Source: Streptomyces bicolor
GTDB taxonomy: Bacteria; Actinomycetota; Actinomycetes; Streptomycetales; Streptomycetaceae
Direction: 5' to 3'
Assembly (NCBI RefSeq): GCF_000719285.1
Contig: NZ_JOFS01000037.1
Span: forward strand, 1 to 64,000
Length of the DNA: 64,000 nt
The notes under the pieces are model-generated. The model saw only the letters and a list, made by a program, of their open reading frames with translations. It searched no databases and was not told the origin of the DNA. Numbering within the stretch: the first letter of the stretch is position 1; each line of letters starts with the position of its first letter. Positions 33,061-41,536 of this stretch are shown here, in pieces. Made by a program: the position numbers and the translations under genes.

Positions 33061-33576
33061 ATGAACACCACACAGACGGGACCCGACGCAGCGAGGTCCG
33101 GCGACCCCCGCATCGGCTGGAGCGCCACCGAGGCCCCCCACGCGCCCACCCTCCGCCACCGCCGCGACGGCATACTCCCCACCGTCGCCGCCGCCCTCTC
33201 CGTCCGCGGCGCCACCCTCACCGGCACCGCAGCCCGCGGCGACCAGCCCCCACCCCTGCACCACCTCGTCCAGGACTTCCTCGACACCCTCACCAGCGGC
33301 GAACGCGACCGCTTCACCGGCCGCTGCGCCGAAACCATCCTCATCTCACGCCACATCACCACCGCCGACGCAGCCCGCAGCAAACGCGCCGCCCGCAAAC
33401 CCATGACCAACGGCGAAGCCCGCAAAGCCCTCAAACAGGCCAAGCTCACCGCCCGCCGCATCCGCGAGGACGGCGACCCCCTCCACGGCAGCTTCGCCGC
33501 CCCCTGCCGCGCCTGCACCGCGCTCAGCGCCCACTTCGGCGTCCGCATCGTCGACCCGACAGCGGCAGACGACTGA
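33061..33576 (+). CDS. YwqJ-type putative nucleotide deaminase
   Basis: 171 residues, soluble. It carries zinc-deaminase motifs: Cys-Ala-Glu at 89-91 (FTGRCAETILISRH) and Pro-Cys-x-x-Cys at 148-152 (APCRACTALSAHFG). This is the YwqJ-like branch of toxin-derived deaminases. The region between them is rich in Arg/Lys (ARKPMTNGEARKALKQAK), as in nucleic-acid-binding proteins. No signal peptide, so it acts in the cytoplasm unless exported by an unusual route. GGGAGGGG precedes ATG 33061 by about 7 nt. The SUKH-3 gene follows 102 bp downstream on the same strand. Confidence 0.82.
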   Translation: MNTTQTGPDAARSGDPRIGWSATEAPHAPTLRHRRDGILPTVAAALSVRGATLTGTAARGDQPPPLHHLVQDFLDTLTSGERDRFTGRCAETILISRHITTADAARSKRAARKPMTNGEARKALKQAKLTARRIREDGDPLHGSFAAPCRACTALSAHFGVRIVDPTAADD

Positions 33577-33678
33577 CCCCCACACCCCAGCAGCAACACC
33601 CGCAAGCCAGTAAGACCGCACCCCGCCGGGCGGCCACGCACCACCACGGCCCCGACGCACTCGACGAACGAAGGGCAG

Positions 33679-34209
33679 ATGCACACCGACCGCACCTCCT
33701 CCCCCAGTCTCGGCTCCGCTCGACCGGGGGGACCCCCATCCCGCTTCCCCGTCCCCGTCGACGCCGCCCTGCGCGCCGCCGGCTGGCAACCCGGACGCTG
33801 GGACATCAAGCAGGCCGAGATCTGGGCCGACACGTTGCGCGAACACACCTCACCCGCCGGCCACCGCCACGCCGTCTTCCCCGCCGCCGTCGAAGCCTGG
33901 GCCGAATTCGGCGGCCTCCACCTCACACCCACCGGCCCCGGCCGCCAGATCGCCCCCGCCAGCGTCCACTTCGACCCACTCCACGGCCTCCACATGGCCC
34001 GCACCCTCGGCGACCTCGGCCGCGCCCTCGACACCGAGGTCTGCCCCCTCGGCGCCGAAACCGACACCCAGGCCCTCCTCGCCATCGACACCGAAGGCCG
34101 CGTCTACACCCTCGACCACACCGGCGACTGGTACCTCGGCCCCGACATCGACCAAGCCCTCGCCGGACTGGTCGCAGGCATAGAACCCGTACGACTCACA
34201 GCCGGCTGA
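33679..34209 (+). CDS. SUKH-3 domain immunity protein
   Basis: 176 residues. From residue 26 on: VDAALRAAGWQPGRW, AVEAWAEFGGLHLTP, VHFDPLHGLHMART, LGAETDTQALLAIDTEGRVY and DWYLGPDIDQALAGLVAG, the complete SUKH-3 pattern. SUKH proteins bind and neutralise nuclease or deaminase toxins; here the likely partner is the YwqJ-type protein just upstream. The first ~20 residues are encoded by a 43-bp dispersed repeat, and AAGGGCAG precedes ATG 33679. The native start may have been displaced by the repeat, the domain proper beginning near FPVPVDAALRAAG. Confidence 0.85.
   Translation: MHTDRTSSPSLGSARPGGPPSRFPVPVDAALRAAGWQPGRWDIKQAEIWADTLREHTSPAGHRHAVFPAAVEAWAEFGGLHLTPTGPGRQIAPASVHFDPLHGLHMARTLGDLGRALDTEVCPLGAETDTQALLAIDTEGRVYTLDHTGDWYLGPDIDQALAGLVAGIEPVRLTAG
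33698..33740. repeat. 43-bp dispersed repeat at the start of the SUKH-3 gene (copy 2)
   Basis: CCTCCCCCAGTCTCGG...GGGGGGACCCCCATC. It is the reverse complement of 2492-2534 with three differences. Here it encodes SSPSLGSARPGGPPS. Confidence 0.85.
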
Positions 34210-34231
34210 CCCCCACCAACGGCACCCGCGG

Positions 34232-35575
34232 CTACGCCGCCGGAATCACCGCCGACACCCGAAAACCCCCCGCATCCGTCGGCCCCGACACGAACACCCC
34301 GCCCAGACCGACGACCCGCTCCTTCATCCCCACCAGGCCATTGCCCCCCGACGGCAACCGCGCCGACGACTCCGACGCCACCTCCGGCGGCGGCTCGTTC
34401 TCCACCTGCATCGCGATCTCCGACACCCGATGCGCGAGCCGCACATGCGTCTTCGCCCCCGCCGCATGCTTGTGGACGTTCGTCAACGCCTCCTGCACCA
34501 CCCGGAACGCCGTCTGCTCGACCTCCGGCGCATACGACCGCGACTCCCCCTCCACGGACAGATCCACCACCATCCCCGCGGCGGCCGACTGCCCGATCAA
34601 CTCATCCAACTCCGACAGACAAGGCCCCTCAGCAGCCCCCTCGTCCGCACCACCCACACCGCCCCGCTCCCGATCAGCCGCGGCGGCCGCGGCGACCCCC
34701 ACCGCGGCAAGCGGTACGACAACCCCCCGAACCCGATCCGAGCGGTCACCCCCACTCCGCAGCACCCCGAGCATCTCCCGCAACTCGGTCAACGCCTGCC
34801 GCCCCATGTCCCCCACCAGCGCGGCATTCCGCACGGCCTTCTCAGGATCCTTCCGCGCCACCGCCTGCAACGCGGCCGCATGCACGACCATCAGACTCAC
34901 CCGATGCGCGACGACGTCATGCATCTCCCGCGCGATCCGGGTCCGCTCCTCACCGCGCGCCCACTCGGCGCGCTCCTCGGCCCGCTCGGCCAGCAACTGA
35001 AGCTCCCGCTCAAGACTGTCGGCCCGCTCCCGAAGACTCTCCATCAGCCGCCGCCGAGCGCCCACATACAGCCCGAGGAGTAGAGGAGGCGCGGTCATAC
35101 CGAGCGCAGTCGTCAGAGACGCAAACGGAACAACCCAGTCCCCGAAGGTCAGATCACCGCTCGCCACCCCCTGCCGCACCCACACGAACGTCACGATCAG
35201 CATCCCGACGAACGACATACCGGCGAGCGAGGCGATGATCCGCCGCGGCAGCTCCGAAGCGGCGAGGGTGTACAGACCGACGATCCCCATCAGGAACCCC
35301 ATCTGGGCCGGCATCACAGCGATCGACACCAGCACGACGGCAATCGGCCACCGACGCCGCAGCACCAGCACCGACCCGGCCAGAACCCCGAACACCACCC
35401 CCGCGGCCACCGGAATCCCCGCATCCCGCGCGAACCGAACCCCCTCGATCCCACACTCCAACGCCGACGCGACACCCAGACCCACGTCCAGCACCGCGCT
35501 GCGCAACCTGCCCCACCACCACGGCCCCGCCCCCGGTGGCGGGGCCTCGGCGTGGTCTTCCCCCGTCGTGGTCAT
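34232..35575 (-). CDS. NarL-type sensor histidine kinase, orphan
   Basis: 447 residues. About five membrane helices occupy residues 25-175, followed by a coiled coil and a HisKA_3 domain. The phosphoacceptor His219 lies in IAREMHDVVAHR. The HATPase_c region has N-box QEALTNVHKHA and G-box SGGNGLVGMKERV. An acidic, Gly/Ala-rich insert (about 285-325) separates the two. No response regulator is adjacent, so the partner is elsewhere. GGAGG sits only 1-2 nt before ATG 35575, which is unusually close, so the true start might be slightly downstream. Confidence 0.9.
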   Translation of the reverse strand: MTTTGEDHAEAPPPGAGPWWWGRLRSAVLDVGLGVASALECGIEGVRFARDAGIPVAAGVVFGVLAGSVLVLRRRWPIAVVLVSIAVMPAQMGFLMGIVGLYTLAASELPRRIIASLAGMSFVGMLIVTFVWVRQGVASGDLTFGDWVVPFASLTTALGMTAPPLLLGLYVGARRRLMESLRERADSLERELQLLAERAEERAEWARGEERTRIAREMHDVVAHRVSLMVVHAAALQAVARKDPEKAVRNAALVGDMGRQALTELREMLGVLRSGGDRSDRVRGVVVPLAAVGVAAAAAADRERGGVGGADEGAAEGPCLSELDELIGQSAAAGMVVDLSVEGESRSYAPEVEQTAFRVVQEALTNVHKHAAGAKTHVRLAHRVSEIAMQVENEPPPEVASESSARLPSGGNGLVGMKERVVGLGGVFVSGPTDAGGFRVSAVIPAA

Positions 35576-35736
35576 GCCTCCAGCCTAAGGGCCGCCGGGC
35601 GCCGATTTCCGGGGAGTTTTGACGACTGGCCTACACCACAGTCCGTGACCGAACGTAAGCGAAACCGCCCGATATCCCTCGAACTGCTGAATCGCACACC
35701 GTTCGACCCCTGAGGCGATCATTCCGGCTGGACGGT

Positions 35737-36612
35737 ATGCCTATGGCACATCCACATGGCAAATACGCCGACTTCGAGGGGCTGCGGGAGCGGGCGGTGG
35801 CGCTGCGGCGGGCAGGCCTCAGCCGACGCCAGATCCGCGACCGGCTGCACGTCGACAACAACGACATCCTCAACCGACTCCTCGAGGGCGAGCCGCCGGA
35901 ATGGACGAAACGACCGAACGCGAAGGACGACCTGAGGGAGAGGGCAAGGGAGCTCCGGCTCCAGGGGTGGACGTACGACCAGATCCAGGTGGAGCTGGGG
36001 TGCTCGAAGAGTTCGATCTCGCTGTGGGTGCGGGATCTGCCGACGCCGGAGCGCAAGCGCAGCTATAACGAGGCAGCGGCAATCGCCAGGCGCGGCTGGG
36101 AAGCGAAGCTCCGGATCCGCGACGAGGAGCGACAACGCACGAAAGAAGCAGCCGAGCAGGCGATCGGCAAGCTGTCACCCCGGGAGCTGTTCATTCTGGG
36201 CGTGGGCCTCTACTGGGCCGAGGGCGGCAAGGACAAGCCCTACGACCGCCGCGAAAACGTCGCCTTCGTGAACAGCGACCCAGGCATGATCAAGGTCTTC
36301 CTGGCCTGGCTGGACCTGATGGGCGTCGAGCGAGAGCGTCTCCGCTTCACCGTGATGATTCACGAGACGGCCGACGTGGCAGGCGCCGAGCAGTACTGGG
36401 CCGACTTCGTCGGCGCCGACCGCTCCGCGTTCCACAAGACGACCCTCAAGAAGCACAACCCCAAGACGGTTCGCAAGAACGTCGGCGACGCATACCGCGG
36501 CTGCCTAGTGATCAAAGTCCTGAAGGGAGCGGACTTGTATCGTCGCATCGAAGGCTCTTGGTACGGCATAGTGTTGGGAGCCACCCAGCCAGTTGGCGAA
36601 ATGTCCGATTAG
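35737..36612 (+). CDS. Double helix-turn-helix protein with LAGLIDADG-like C-terminal domain
   Basis: 291 residues. There are two N-terminal HTH units: AVALRRAGLSRRQIRDRLHV (about 21-40) and ARELRLQGWTYDQIQVELGC (about 70-89), the latter followed by SKSSISLWVRDLP. The C-terminal half, beginning ELFILGVGLYWAEGGK, continues with VAFVNSDPGMIKVFLAWLDL and RFTVMIHETADVAGAEQYWA. It resembles a single LAGLIDADG repeat, but this is a judgement by eye. Related multi-copy proteins are common in Streptomyces, without known function. It ends 12 nt before a tRNA gene. Codon use is less GC-biased than in neighbouring genes. Confidence 0.7.
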   Translation: MPMAHPHGKYADFEGLRERAVALRRAGLSRRQIRDRLHVDNNDILNRLLEGEPPEWTKRPNAKDDLRERARELRLQGWTYDQIQVELGCSKSSISLWVRDLPTPERKRSYNEAAAIARRGWEAKLRIRDEERQRTKEAAEQAIGKLSPRELFILGVGLYWAEGGKDKPYDRRENVAFVNSDPGMIKVFLAWLDLMGVERERLRFTVMIHETADVAGAEQYWADFVGADRSAFHKTTLKKHNPKTVRKNVGDAYRGCLVIKVLKGADLYRRIEGSWYGIVLGATQPVGEMSD

Positions 36613-36624
36613 CCGGGTTTGCGG

Positions 36625-36696
36625 TCCCCTGTGGTGTAATCGGCAACACTATCCACTTTGGATGGATCATTCCAGGTTCGAGTCCTGGCAGGGGAG
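36625..36696 (+). tRNA. tRNA-Gln (anticodon UUG)
   Basis: Acceptor TCCCCTG pairs with CAGGGGA, followed by discriminator G. The anticodon stem ATCCA/TGGAT closes a 7-nt loop CTTTGGA with anticodon TTG. The T-arm is CCAGG-TTCGAGT-CCTGG. The 3' CCA is not encoded (GCAAA follows). It is 12 nt downstream of the double-HTH gene and is followed by a hairpin. Confidence 0.95.
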
Positions 36697-36710
36697 CAAA
36701 TGCTTGGTTC

Positions 36711-36743
36711 GGGTCCTGACTGCTAACAGCTCAGTCAGGGCCC
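36711..36743 (+). terminator. Hairpin after tRNA-Gln
   Basis: Stem GGGTCCTGACTG / CAGTCAGGGCCC (one mismatch) with a 9-nt loop, 15 nt past the tRNA end. Probable terminator or 3'-processing hairpin. Confidence 0.6.
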
Positions 36744-36819
36744 GCTCTCATGTCCCCCGCAAAACACCCCGGTATCCTGCGGATGTCACCCCACCCCCTC
36801 CACAGCCGAAGGGCATCCC

Positions 36820-38268
36820 GTGAGCGCCATTCGCCCGGCAGCCGTCGTCGTTCTCGCAGCGGGTGAGGGCACCCGTATGAAGTCGGCCACACCCAAGGTC
36901 CTGCACGAGCTCTGCGGACGCAGCCTCGTGGGTCATGTCCTCGCTGCCGCGCGCGAGTTGCAGCCCGAGAACCTCGTCGTGGTCGTGGGGCACGCCCGTG
37001 AGAAGGTCACCGCGCATCTCGGCGAGATCGACCCGGGCGTCCGCACCGCCGTGCAGGCCGAGCAGAACGGCACGGGGCACGCCGTGCGGATGGCCCTGGA
37101 GGAGCTCGGCGGCACGGTCGACGGCACCGTGGTCGTCGTCTGCGGGGACACCCCTCTCCTCACCGGCGAGACCCTCACCCGCCTCGCCGCCACGCACTCC
37201 GCGGACGGCAACGCCGTCACCGTGCTGACGGCCGAGGTTCCGGACGCGACGGGTTACGGCCGGATCGTGCGCGACGGTGCCTCCGGTGCCGTCACGGCCA
37301 TCGTCGAGCACAAGGACGCGAGCGAGTCGCAGCGGGCGATCCGGGAGATCAACTCCGGTGTGTTCGCCTTTGACGGGCAGTTGCTCGCCGACGCGCTCGG
37401 CAAGGTGCGTACGGACAACAGTCAGGGCGAGGAGTACCTGACCGACGTTCTCGGCATCCTCCGTGAGGCCGGTCATCGCGTCGGCGCCTCCGTGGCCGCC
37501 GATCACCGCGAGATCGCCGGGATCAACAACCGGGTGCAGCTCGCCGAGGCGCGTCGGATTCTGAACGACCGGCTGCTGAGCCGCGCCATGCTGGCCGGCG
37601 TGACGGTGGTCGACCCTGCCACCACCTGGGTCGACGTCACGGTCACGTTCGAGCAGGACGCCGTCGTGCACCCGGGCACCCAGCTGCAGGGTTCCACTCA
37701 CGTCGGTGAGGGCGCGGAAGTGGGGCCGAACAGCCGGCTCACGGACACGCGTGTCGACGCCGGTGCCCGCGTCGACAACACGGTTGCCTACAGCTCTCAT
37801 GTCGGGCCGGGTGCGTCGGTGGGGCCGTACGCCTATCTGCGGCCCGGTACCCGGCTGGGTGCCAAGGGCAAGATCGGGACGTATGTCGAGACGAAGAACG
37901 CCTCGATCGGTGAGGGCACGAAGGTGCCGCATCTGTCCTATGTCGGTGACGCGACGATCGGCGAGTACTCGAACATCGGTGCCGCCAGCGTCTTCGTGAA
38001 CTATGACGGACAGGACAAACACCACACCACCATCGGCTCGCACTGCCGTACCGGTTCGGACAACATGTTTGTGGCTCCTGTCACGGTCGGGGACGGTGCG
38101 TACACCGCTGCCGGGTCTGTGATCACGAAGGACGTACCGCCTGGTTCGCTGGCCGTGGCCCGTGGTCAGCAGCGGAATATCGAGGGTTGGGTGGCTCGTA
38201 AGCGTCCGGGCAGTGCGGCCGCGAAGGCGGCCGAGGCGGCTTCGCGGCAGGTCGAGAGCGAGGACTGA
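36820..38268 (+). CDS. glmU: Bifunctional UDP-GlcNAc pyrophosphorylase / GlcN-1-P acetyltransferase
   Basis: 482 residues, full length. It makes UDP-N-acetylglucosamine for peptidoglycan in two steps. The N-terminal uridyltransferase carries [15 protein letters not shown] (about 12-26) and the CGDTPLL metal site. The C-terminal left-handed beta-helix has hexapeptide repeats ([20 protein letters not shown]) and the acetyltransferase residues in [10 protein letters not shown] and [14 protein letters not shown]. An Ala/Lys-rich tail (about 460-482) is typical of actinobacteria. The start is GTG 36820 with AAGGGC upstream. It is followed by prs, giving the usual glmU-prs-rplY-pth order. Confidence 0.98.
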   Translation: MSAIRPAAVVVLAAGEGTRMKSATPKVLHELCGRSLVGHVLAAARELQPENLVVVVGHAREKVTAHLGEIDPGVRTAVQAEQNGTGHAVRMALEELGGTVDGTVVVVCGDTPLLTGETLTRLAATHSADGNAVTVLTAEVPDATGYGRIVRDGASGAVTAIVEHKDASESQRAIREINSGVFAFDGQLLADALGKVRTDNSQGEEYLTDVLGILREAGHRVGASVAADHREIAGINNRVQLAEARRILNDRLLSRAMLAGVTVVDPATTWVDVTVTFEQDAVVHPGTQLQGSTHVGEGAEVGPNSRLTDTRVDAGARVDNTVAYSSHVGPGASVGPYAYLRPGTRLGAKGKIGTYVETKNASIGEGTKVPHLSYVGDATIGEYSNIGAASVFVNYDGQDKHHTTIGSHCRTGSDNMFVAPVTVGDGAYTAAGSVITKDVPPGSLAVARGQQRNIEGWVARKRPGSAAAKAAEAASRQVESED

Positions 38269-38367
38269 CCGGAAACGGGTGCGTCAAACACGGCGTACCG
38301 TGATAAGTGCACACCCGCACGCCACCAGCTCGACACCCAGCTGAGACACCTCTGAGGAGACAGTGCT

Positions 38368-39348
38368 GTGACCGGGATCAAGACGACCGGCGAGAAGAAG
38401 TTGATGTTCTTCTCCGGCCGCGCCCACCCCGAGCTTGCCGAGGAGGTCGCCCAGCAGTTGGGGGTCGGCGTCGTCCCGACGAAGGCCTTCGACTTCGCCA
38501 ACGGCGAGATCTATGTGCGTTATCAGGAGTCGGCGCGTGGTGCGGACTGCTTTGTGATCCAGAGCCACACGGCTCCGATCAATCAGTGGATCATGGAGCA
38601 GTTGATCATGATCGACGCGCTGAAGCGTGCGTCGGCGCGCTCCATCACGGTCATCGTGCCGTTCTACGGTTACGCGCGGCAGGACAAGAAGCACCGTGGG
38701 CGTGAACCGATTTCGGCGCGTCTGATCGCGGATCTGATGAAGACTGCGGGTGCCGATCGCATCCTGACCGTTGATCTGCACACGGATCAGATTCAGGGCT
38801 TCTTCGATGGACCCGTCGACCACCTGTTCGCTCTTCCGCTGCTCGCGGACTATGTGGGTGACAAGGTCGACAAGGAGAAGCTGACGGTCGTGTCTCCGGA
38901 CGCGGGGCGTGTGCGGGTGGCTGACCGCTGGTGTGACCGGCTGGGTGCGCCGCTGGCGATCGTGCACAAGCGGCGTGACAAGGACGTGGCGAACCAGGTG
39001 ACCGTCCATGAGGTCGTGGGTGAGGTCCGGGGTCGGGTGTGTGTCCTGGTCGACGACATGATCGATACGGGTGGCACGATCTGTGCGGCTGCCGATGCGC
39101 TCTTCGCGCATGGTGCCGAGGATGTCATCGTCACCGCGACTCACGGTGTGCTGTCCGGCCCGGCGGCGGACCGGCTGAAGAACTCGCGGGTGAGTGAGTT
39201 CGTGTTCACGAACACGCTGCCGACGCCGGGTGAGCTGAGCCGTGATCTGGACAAGCTGACGGTGCTGTCGATCGCGCCGACGATCGCGAGTGCGGTGCGT
39301 GAGGTGTTCGAGGACGGTTCGGTGACGAGCCTGTTCGACGAGCAGTAG
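38368..39348 (+). CDS. prs: Ribose-phosphate pyrophosphokinase
   Basis: 326 residues. It converts ribose-5-phosphate and ATP into PRPP for nucleotide, His and Trp synthesis. Motifs: FANGEIYVR, PFYGYARQDKKHRGREPISA, the PRPP-synthetase signature around DLHTDQIQGFFDGPVDHLFA, and the ribose-phosphate-binding VLVDDMIDTGGTI. The start is GTG 38368, with GAGGAGA upstream. It is 99 bp after glmU and probably shares its transcript. Codon use includes more T at third positions than in flanking genes, the pattern of a highly expressed gene. Confidence 0.97.
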   Translation: MTGIKTTGEKKLMFFSGRAHPELAEEVAQQLGVGVVPTKAFDFANGEIYVRYQESARGADCFVIQSHTAPINQWIMEQLIMIDALKRASARSITVIVPFYGYARQDKKHRGREPISARLIADLMKTAGADRILTVDLHTDQIQGFFDGPVDHLFALPLLADYVGDKVDKEKLTVVSPDAGRVRVADRWCDRLGAPLAIVHKRRDKDVANQVTVHEVVGEVRGRVCVLVDDMIDTGGTICAAADALFAHGAEDVIVTATHGVLSGPAADRLKNSRVSEFVFTNTLPTPGELSRDLDKLTVLSIAPTIASAVREVFEDGSVTSLFDEQ

Positions 39349-39370
39349 GGATTCTGCGGTAGAGATCCTT

Positions 39371-39400
39371 TTGGGTGCGGCCTCCTGGTCCGAGTAGACT
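39371..39400 (+). promoter_or_regulatory. Candidate promoter for rplY
   Basis: TTGGGT (39371-39376), an 18-bp spacer and TAGACT (39395-39400) in the 184-bp prs-rplY gap. This would leave a leader of about 125 nt, a usual place for ribosomal-protein feedback, though no defined structure was identified. Confidence 0.4.
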
Positions 39401-39532
39401 GCTTCAGTTGCTCGGCGAGGGAGGCCGTTCCCGTTGTGGGATGCGGTTGTCCGTTATCGACGCGCTCTTCGTAGCAGGCCGTTCGTGGCCGGGTGACCAC
39501 GTCCGTTTCTACTTCTACGAGGAGTGATCCGT

Positions 39533-40129
39533 ATGTCCGAGGTGAAGCTCACCGCCGAGACGCGCACCGAGTTCGGTAAGGGTGCCGCGCGTCGTATCCG
39601 CCGCGACAACAAGGTTCCGGGTGTCCTGTACGGGCACGGTTCGGACCCGCTGCACCTGACCCTGCCGGGCCACGACCTGCTGCTGGCGCTGCGTACGCCG
39701 AACGTCCTGATCGCGCTGGACATCGACGGCAAGTCCAACGAGCTGGCGATCCCGAAGGCTGTGCAGCGTGACCCGCTGAAGGGCTTCCTGGAGCACGTCG
39801 ACCTGCAGCTGGTGAAGCGCGGCGAGAAGGTCACGGTCGAGATCCCGGTGCAGACCGAGGGCGAGCTGGCGGCGGGTGGCAACCTGCTGGAGCACGTGCT
39901 GAACGCGCTGCCGGTCGAGACCGAGGCCACGCACATCCCCGAGTCCGTCACGGTGTCCGTGGAGGGCCTGGAGGCCGGTGCTTCCGTGCTGGCGAAGGAC
40001 ATCGCGCTGCCGAAGGGCACCACGCTGGCCGTCGAGGAGGACGCGGTCGTGCTGCAGGTGCTGGCCGCGCAGGCCGAGGAGGCCCCGGAGGGCGAGGCCG
40101 CCGAGGGCGAAGAGGTCGCGGAGGCCTGA
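39533..40129 (+). CDS. rplY: 50S ribosomal protein L25/general stress protein Ctc
   Basis: 198 residues: the long (TL5/Ctc) form with an L25 domain (EVKLTAETRTEFGKGAARRI to about residue 95) that binds 5S rRNA, plus the C-terminal beta domain. It ends in an acidic tail rich in Glu/Ala (EEAPEGEAAEGEEVAEA). ATG 39533 has GAGGAG 8 nt upstream; GTG 39524 is in frame but poorly placed. It sits between prs and pth as in other actinobacteria. Confidence 0.96.
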   Translation: MSEVKLTAETRTEFGKGAARRIRRDNKVPGVLYGHGSDPLHLTLPGHDLLLALRTPNVLIALDIDGKSNELAIPKAVQRDPLKGFLEHVDLQLVKRGEKVTVEIPVQTEGELAAGGNLLEHVLNALPVETEATHIPESVTVSVEGLEAGASVLAKDIALPKGTTLAVEEDAVVLQVLAAQAEEAPEGEAAEGEEVAEA

Positions 40130-40250
40130 TTCCCGGGTCCGGCAGAGGCGTGATTCTCGGCTCTGTCATCGGTTCGTCAGCCGCTGTTCCCGTACGGGGC
40201 AGCGGCTGGCGCGTATCACTCCCGGGTAAGCACAGCAAGGAGACATGGAC

Positions 40251-40847
40251 GTGATGACCGACCCGAGTGCCCCCTGGCTGATCGCCGGCCTCGGCAACCC
40301 CGGGCCCGAGTACGCGATGAACCGGCACAACGTCGGGTTCATGGTGGCGGATCTGCTGGCCGAGCGGATCGGGGGGAAGTTCAAGCGGGCCGGTAAGGCT
40401 CAGGCGCAGGTGGTGGAGGGGCGTATCGGTCCGCCGGGGCCGTTGAACCGGCGGGTGATCCTGGTGAAGCCGATGTCGTTCATGAATCTCTCCGGGGGGC
40501 CGGTGAACGCCCTGCGTGACTTCTACAAGGTGCCGTTGGGGAACATCGTCGCTGTTCATGACGAGTTGGACATCGACTACGGCACGTTGCGGTTGAAGCT
40601 GGGTGGCGGTGACAACGGGCACAACGGGCTGAAGTCGATGACGAAGGCGATGGGTTCGGACTATCACCGGGTGCGGTTCGGGATCGGGCGGCCCCCGGGT
40701 CGTATGCCGGTGGCCGACTTCGTGTTGAAGGATTTCGCCTCCGCGGAGCGCAAGGAGCTGGACTACTTCGTGGATCGGGCGGCGGACGCGGTGGAGTGTC
40801 TGGTGATCGAGGGGTTGGAGCGGGCGCAAAGCACGTACAACTCGTGA
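40251..40847 (+). CDS. pth: Peptidyl-tRNA hydrolase
   Basis: About 198 residues. It releases peptides from drop-off peptidyl-t[23 protein letters not shown] carries the substrate Asn and the catalytic His of [30 protein letters not shown] and [10 protein letters not shown] are the other signatures. Among clustered starts, GTG 40251 was chosen because AAGGAG lies 8 nt before it; ATG 40245 is too close (2 nt) and ATG 40254 is also possible. It lies 121 bp after rplY. Confidence 0.97.
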   Translation: MMTDPSAPWLIAGLGNPGPEYAMNRHNVGFMVADLLAERIGGKFKRAGKAQAQVVEGRIGPPGPLNRRVILVKPMSFMNLSGGPVNALRDFYKVPLGNIVAVHDELDIDYGTLRLKLGGGDNGHNGLKSMTKAMGSDYHRVRFGIGRPPGRMPVADFVLKDFASAERKELDYFVDRAADAVECLVIEGLERAQSTYNS

Positions 40848-40912
40848 CTTGTCCGCCCACTTCAACGGGCCGAGGTTGACCGGGCGTAGGGGCATGGCCA
40901 AGGATCGCGGCC

Positions 40913-41401
40913 ATGCCTTCTGCCGTTGTCTCCAGTCAGGGTGCCGTGGCCGCGCTGCGGTTCGGGCGGCTCGCGGCGATGGGTACGGTCGCGGTGCTGA
41001 TTCTGATCGCGGGTGTGTGGGCGTCGTGGGGCACGGCTCATCATGTGATGCTCACGAAGGGGCGGGAGAGCGGCACGATCAAGGTGACGCGGTGTGGTGC
41101 GGACACCTGCGGTGGGCCGTACACGCCGATGTCGGCGGGGTCGCAGCCGCGTGAGTCGGTCGTCATCGAGAAGAACGTGGCCGTGCGCAGGGGGCAGACG
41201 TACACGGTCGTGATCAAGCCGGGCAGCGACGAGGTCGTGCGGTCCGGTCCTGCCGGTGTGCTGTACGCCTGGGTTCCGCTGGGTGGGGCGCTGTTGCTGG
41301 CGTCGGTGGTCGTGGCGGGTGGGTTGCGGCGGACTCGGGTGGCGTGGGTGCTGGCGGGGTCGGGGATTGCCCTGCTCACGGCGGCTTTCGTGACAATCTG
41401 A
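40913..41401 (+). CDS. Small membrane protein of unknown function
   Basis: 162 residues with three hydrophobic helices (about 17-40, 118-140 and 145-162). An extracytoplasmic loop of about 75 residues holds a Cys pair (RCGADTCGGPY). No enzymatic motif. The layout suggests a loop stabilised by one disulfide, sensing or binding outside the membrane. No clear ribosome binding site precedes ATG 40913. It lies between pth and the sortase-anchored protein. Confidence 0.7.
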   Translation: MPSAVVSSQGAVAALRFGRLAAMGTVAVLILIAGVWASWGTAHHVMLTKGRESGTIKVTRCGADTCGGPYTPMSAGSQPRESVVIEKNVAVRRGQTYTVVIKPGSDEVVRSGPAGVLYAWVPLGGALLLASVVVAGGLRRTRVAWVLAGSGIALLTAAFVTI

Positions 41402-41536
41402 CGTTTTCGTCGTTCCCCTGTCTGTGGGGGATCTGTGTGTTGCCTGTTCGTGATTGACCTGGGGTCAGTCGCGGCAGGATGCTGAGCCGCCCCCTCCACA
41501 TCTTCCCGTTCCTTCTCGAAGATGGACTACTGCCTC

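Noticed and set aside
36625..36750. Integration (att) site at the tRNA-Gln gene
   Set aside because: No second copy of the tRNA 3' end and no integrase or element genes were seen in the window.
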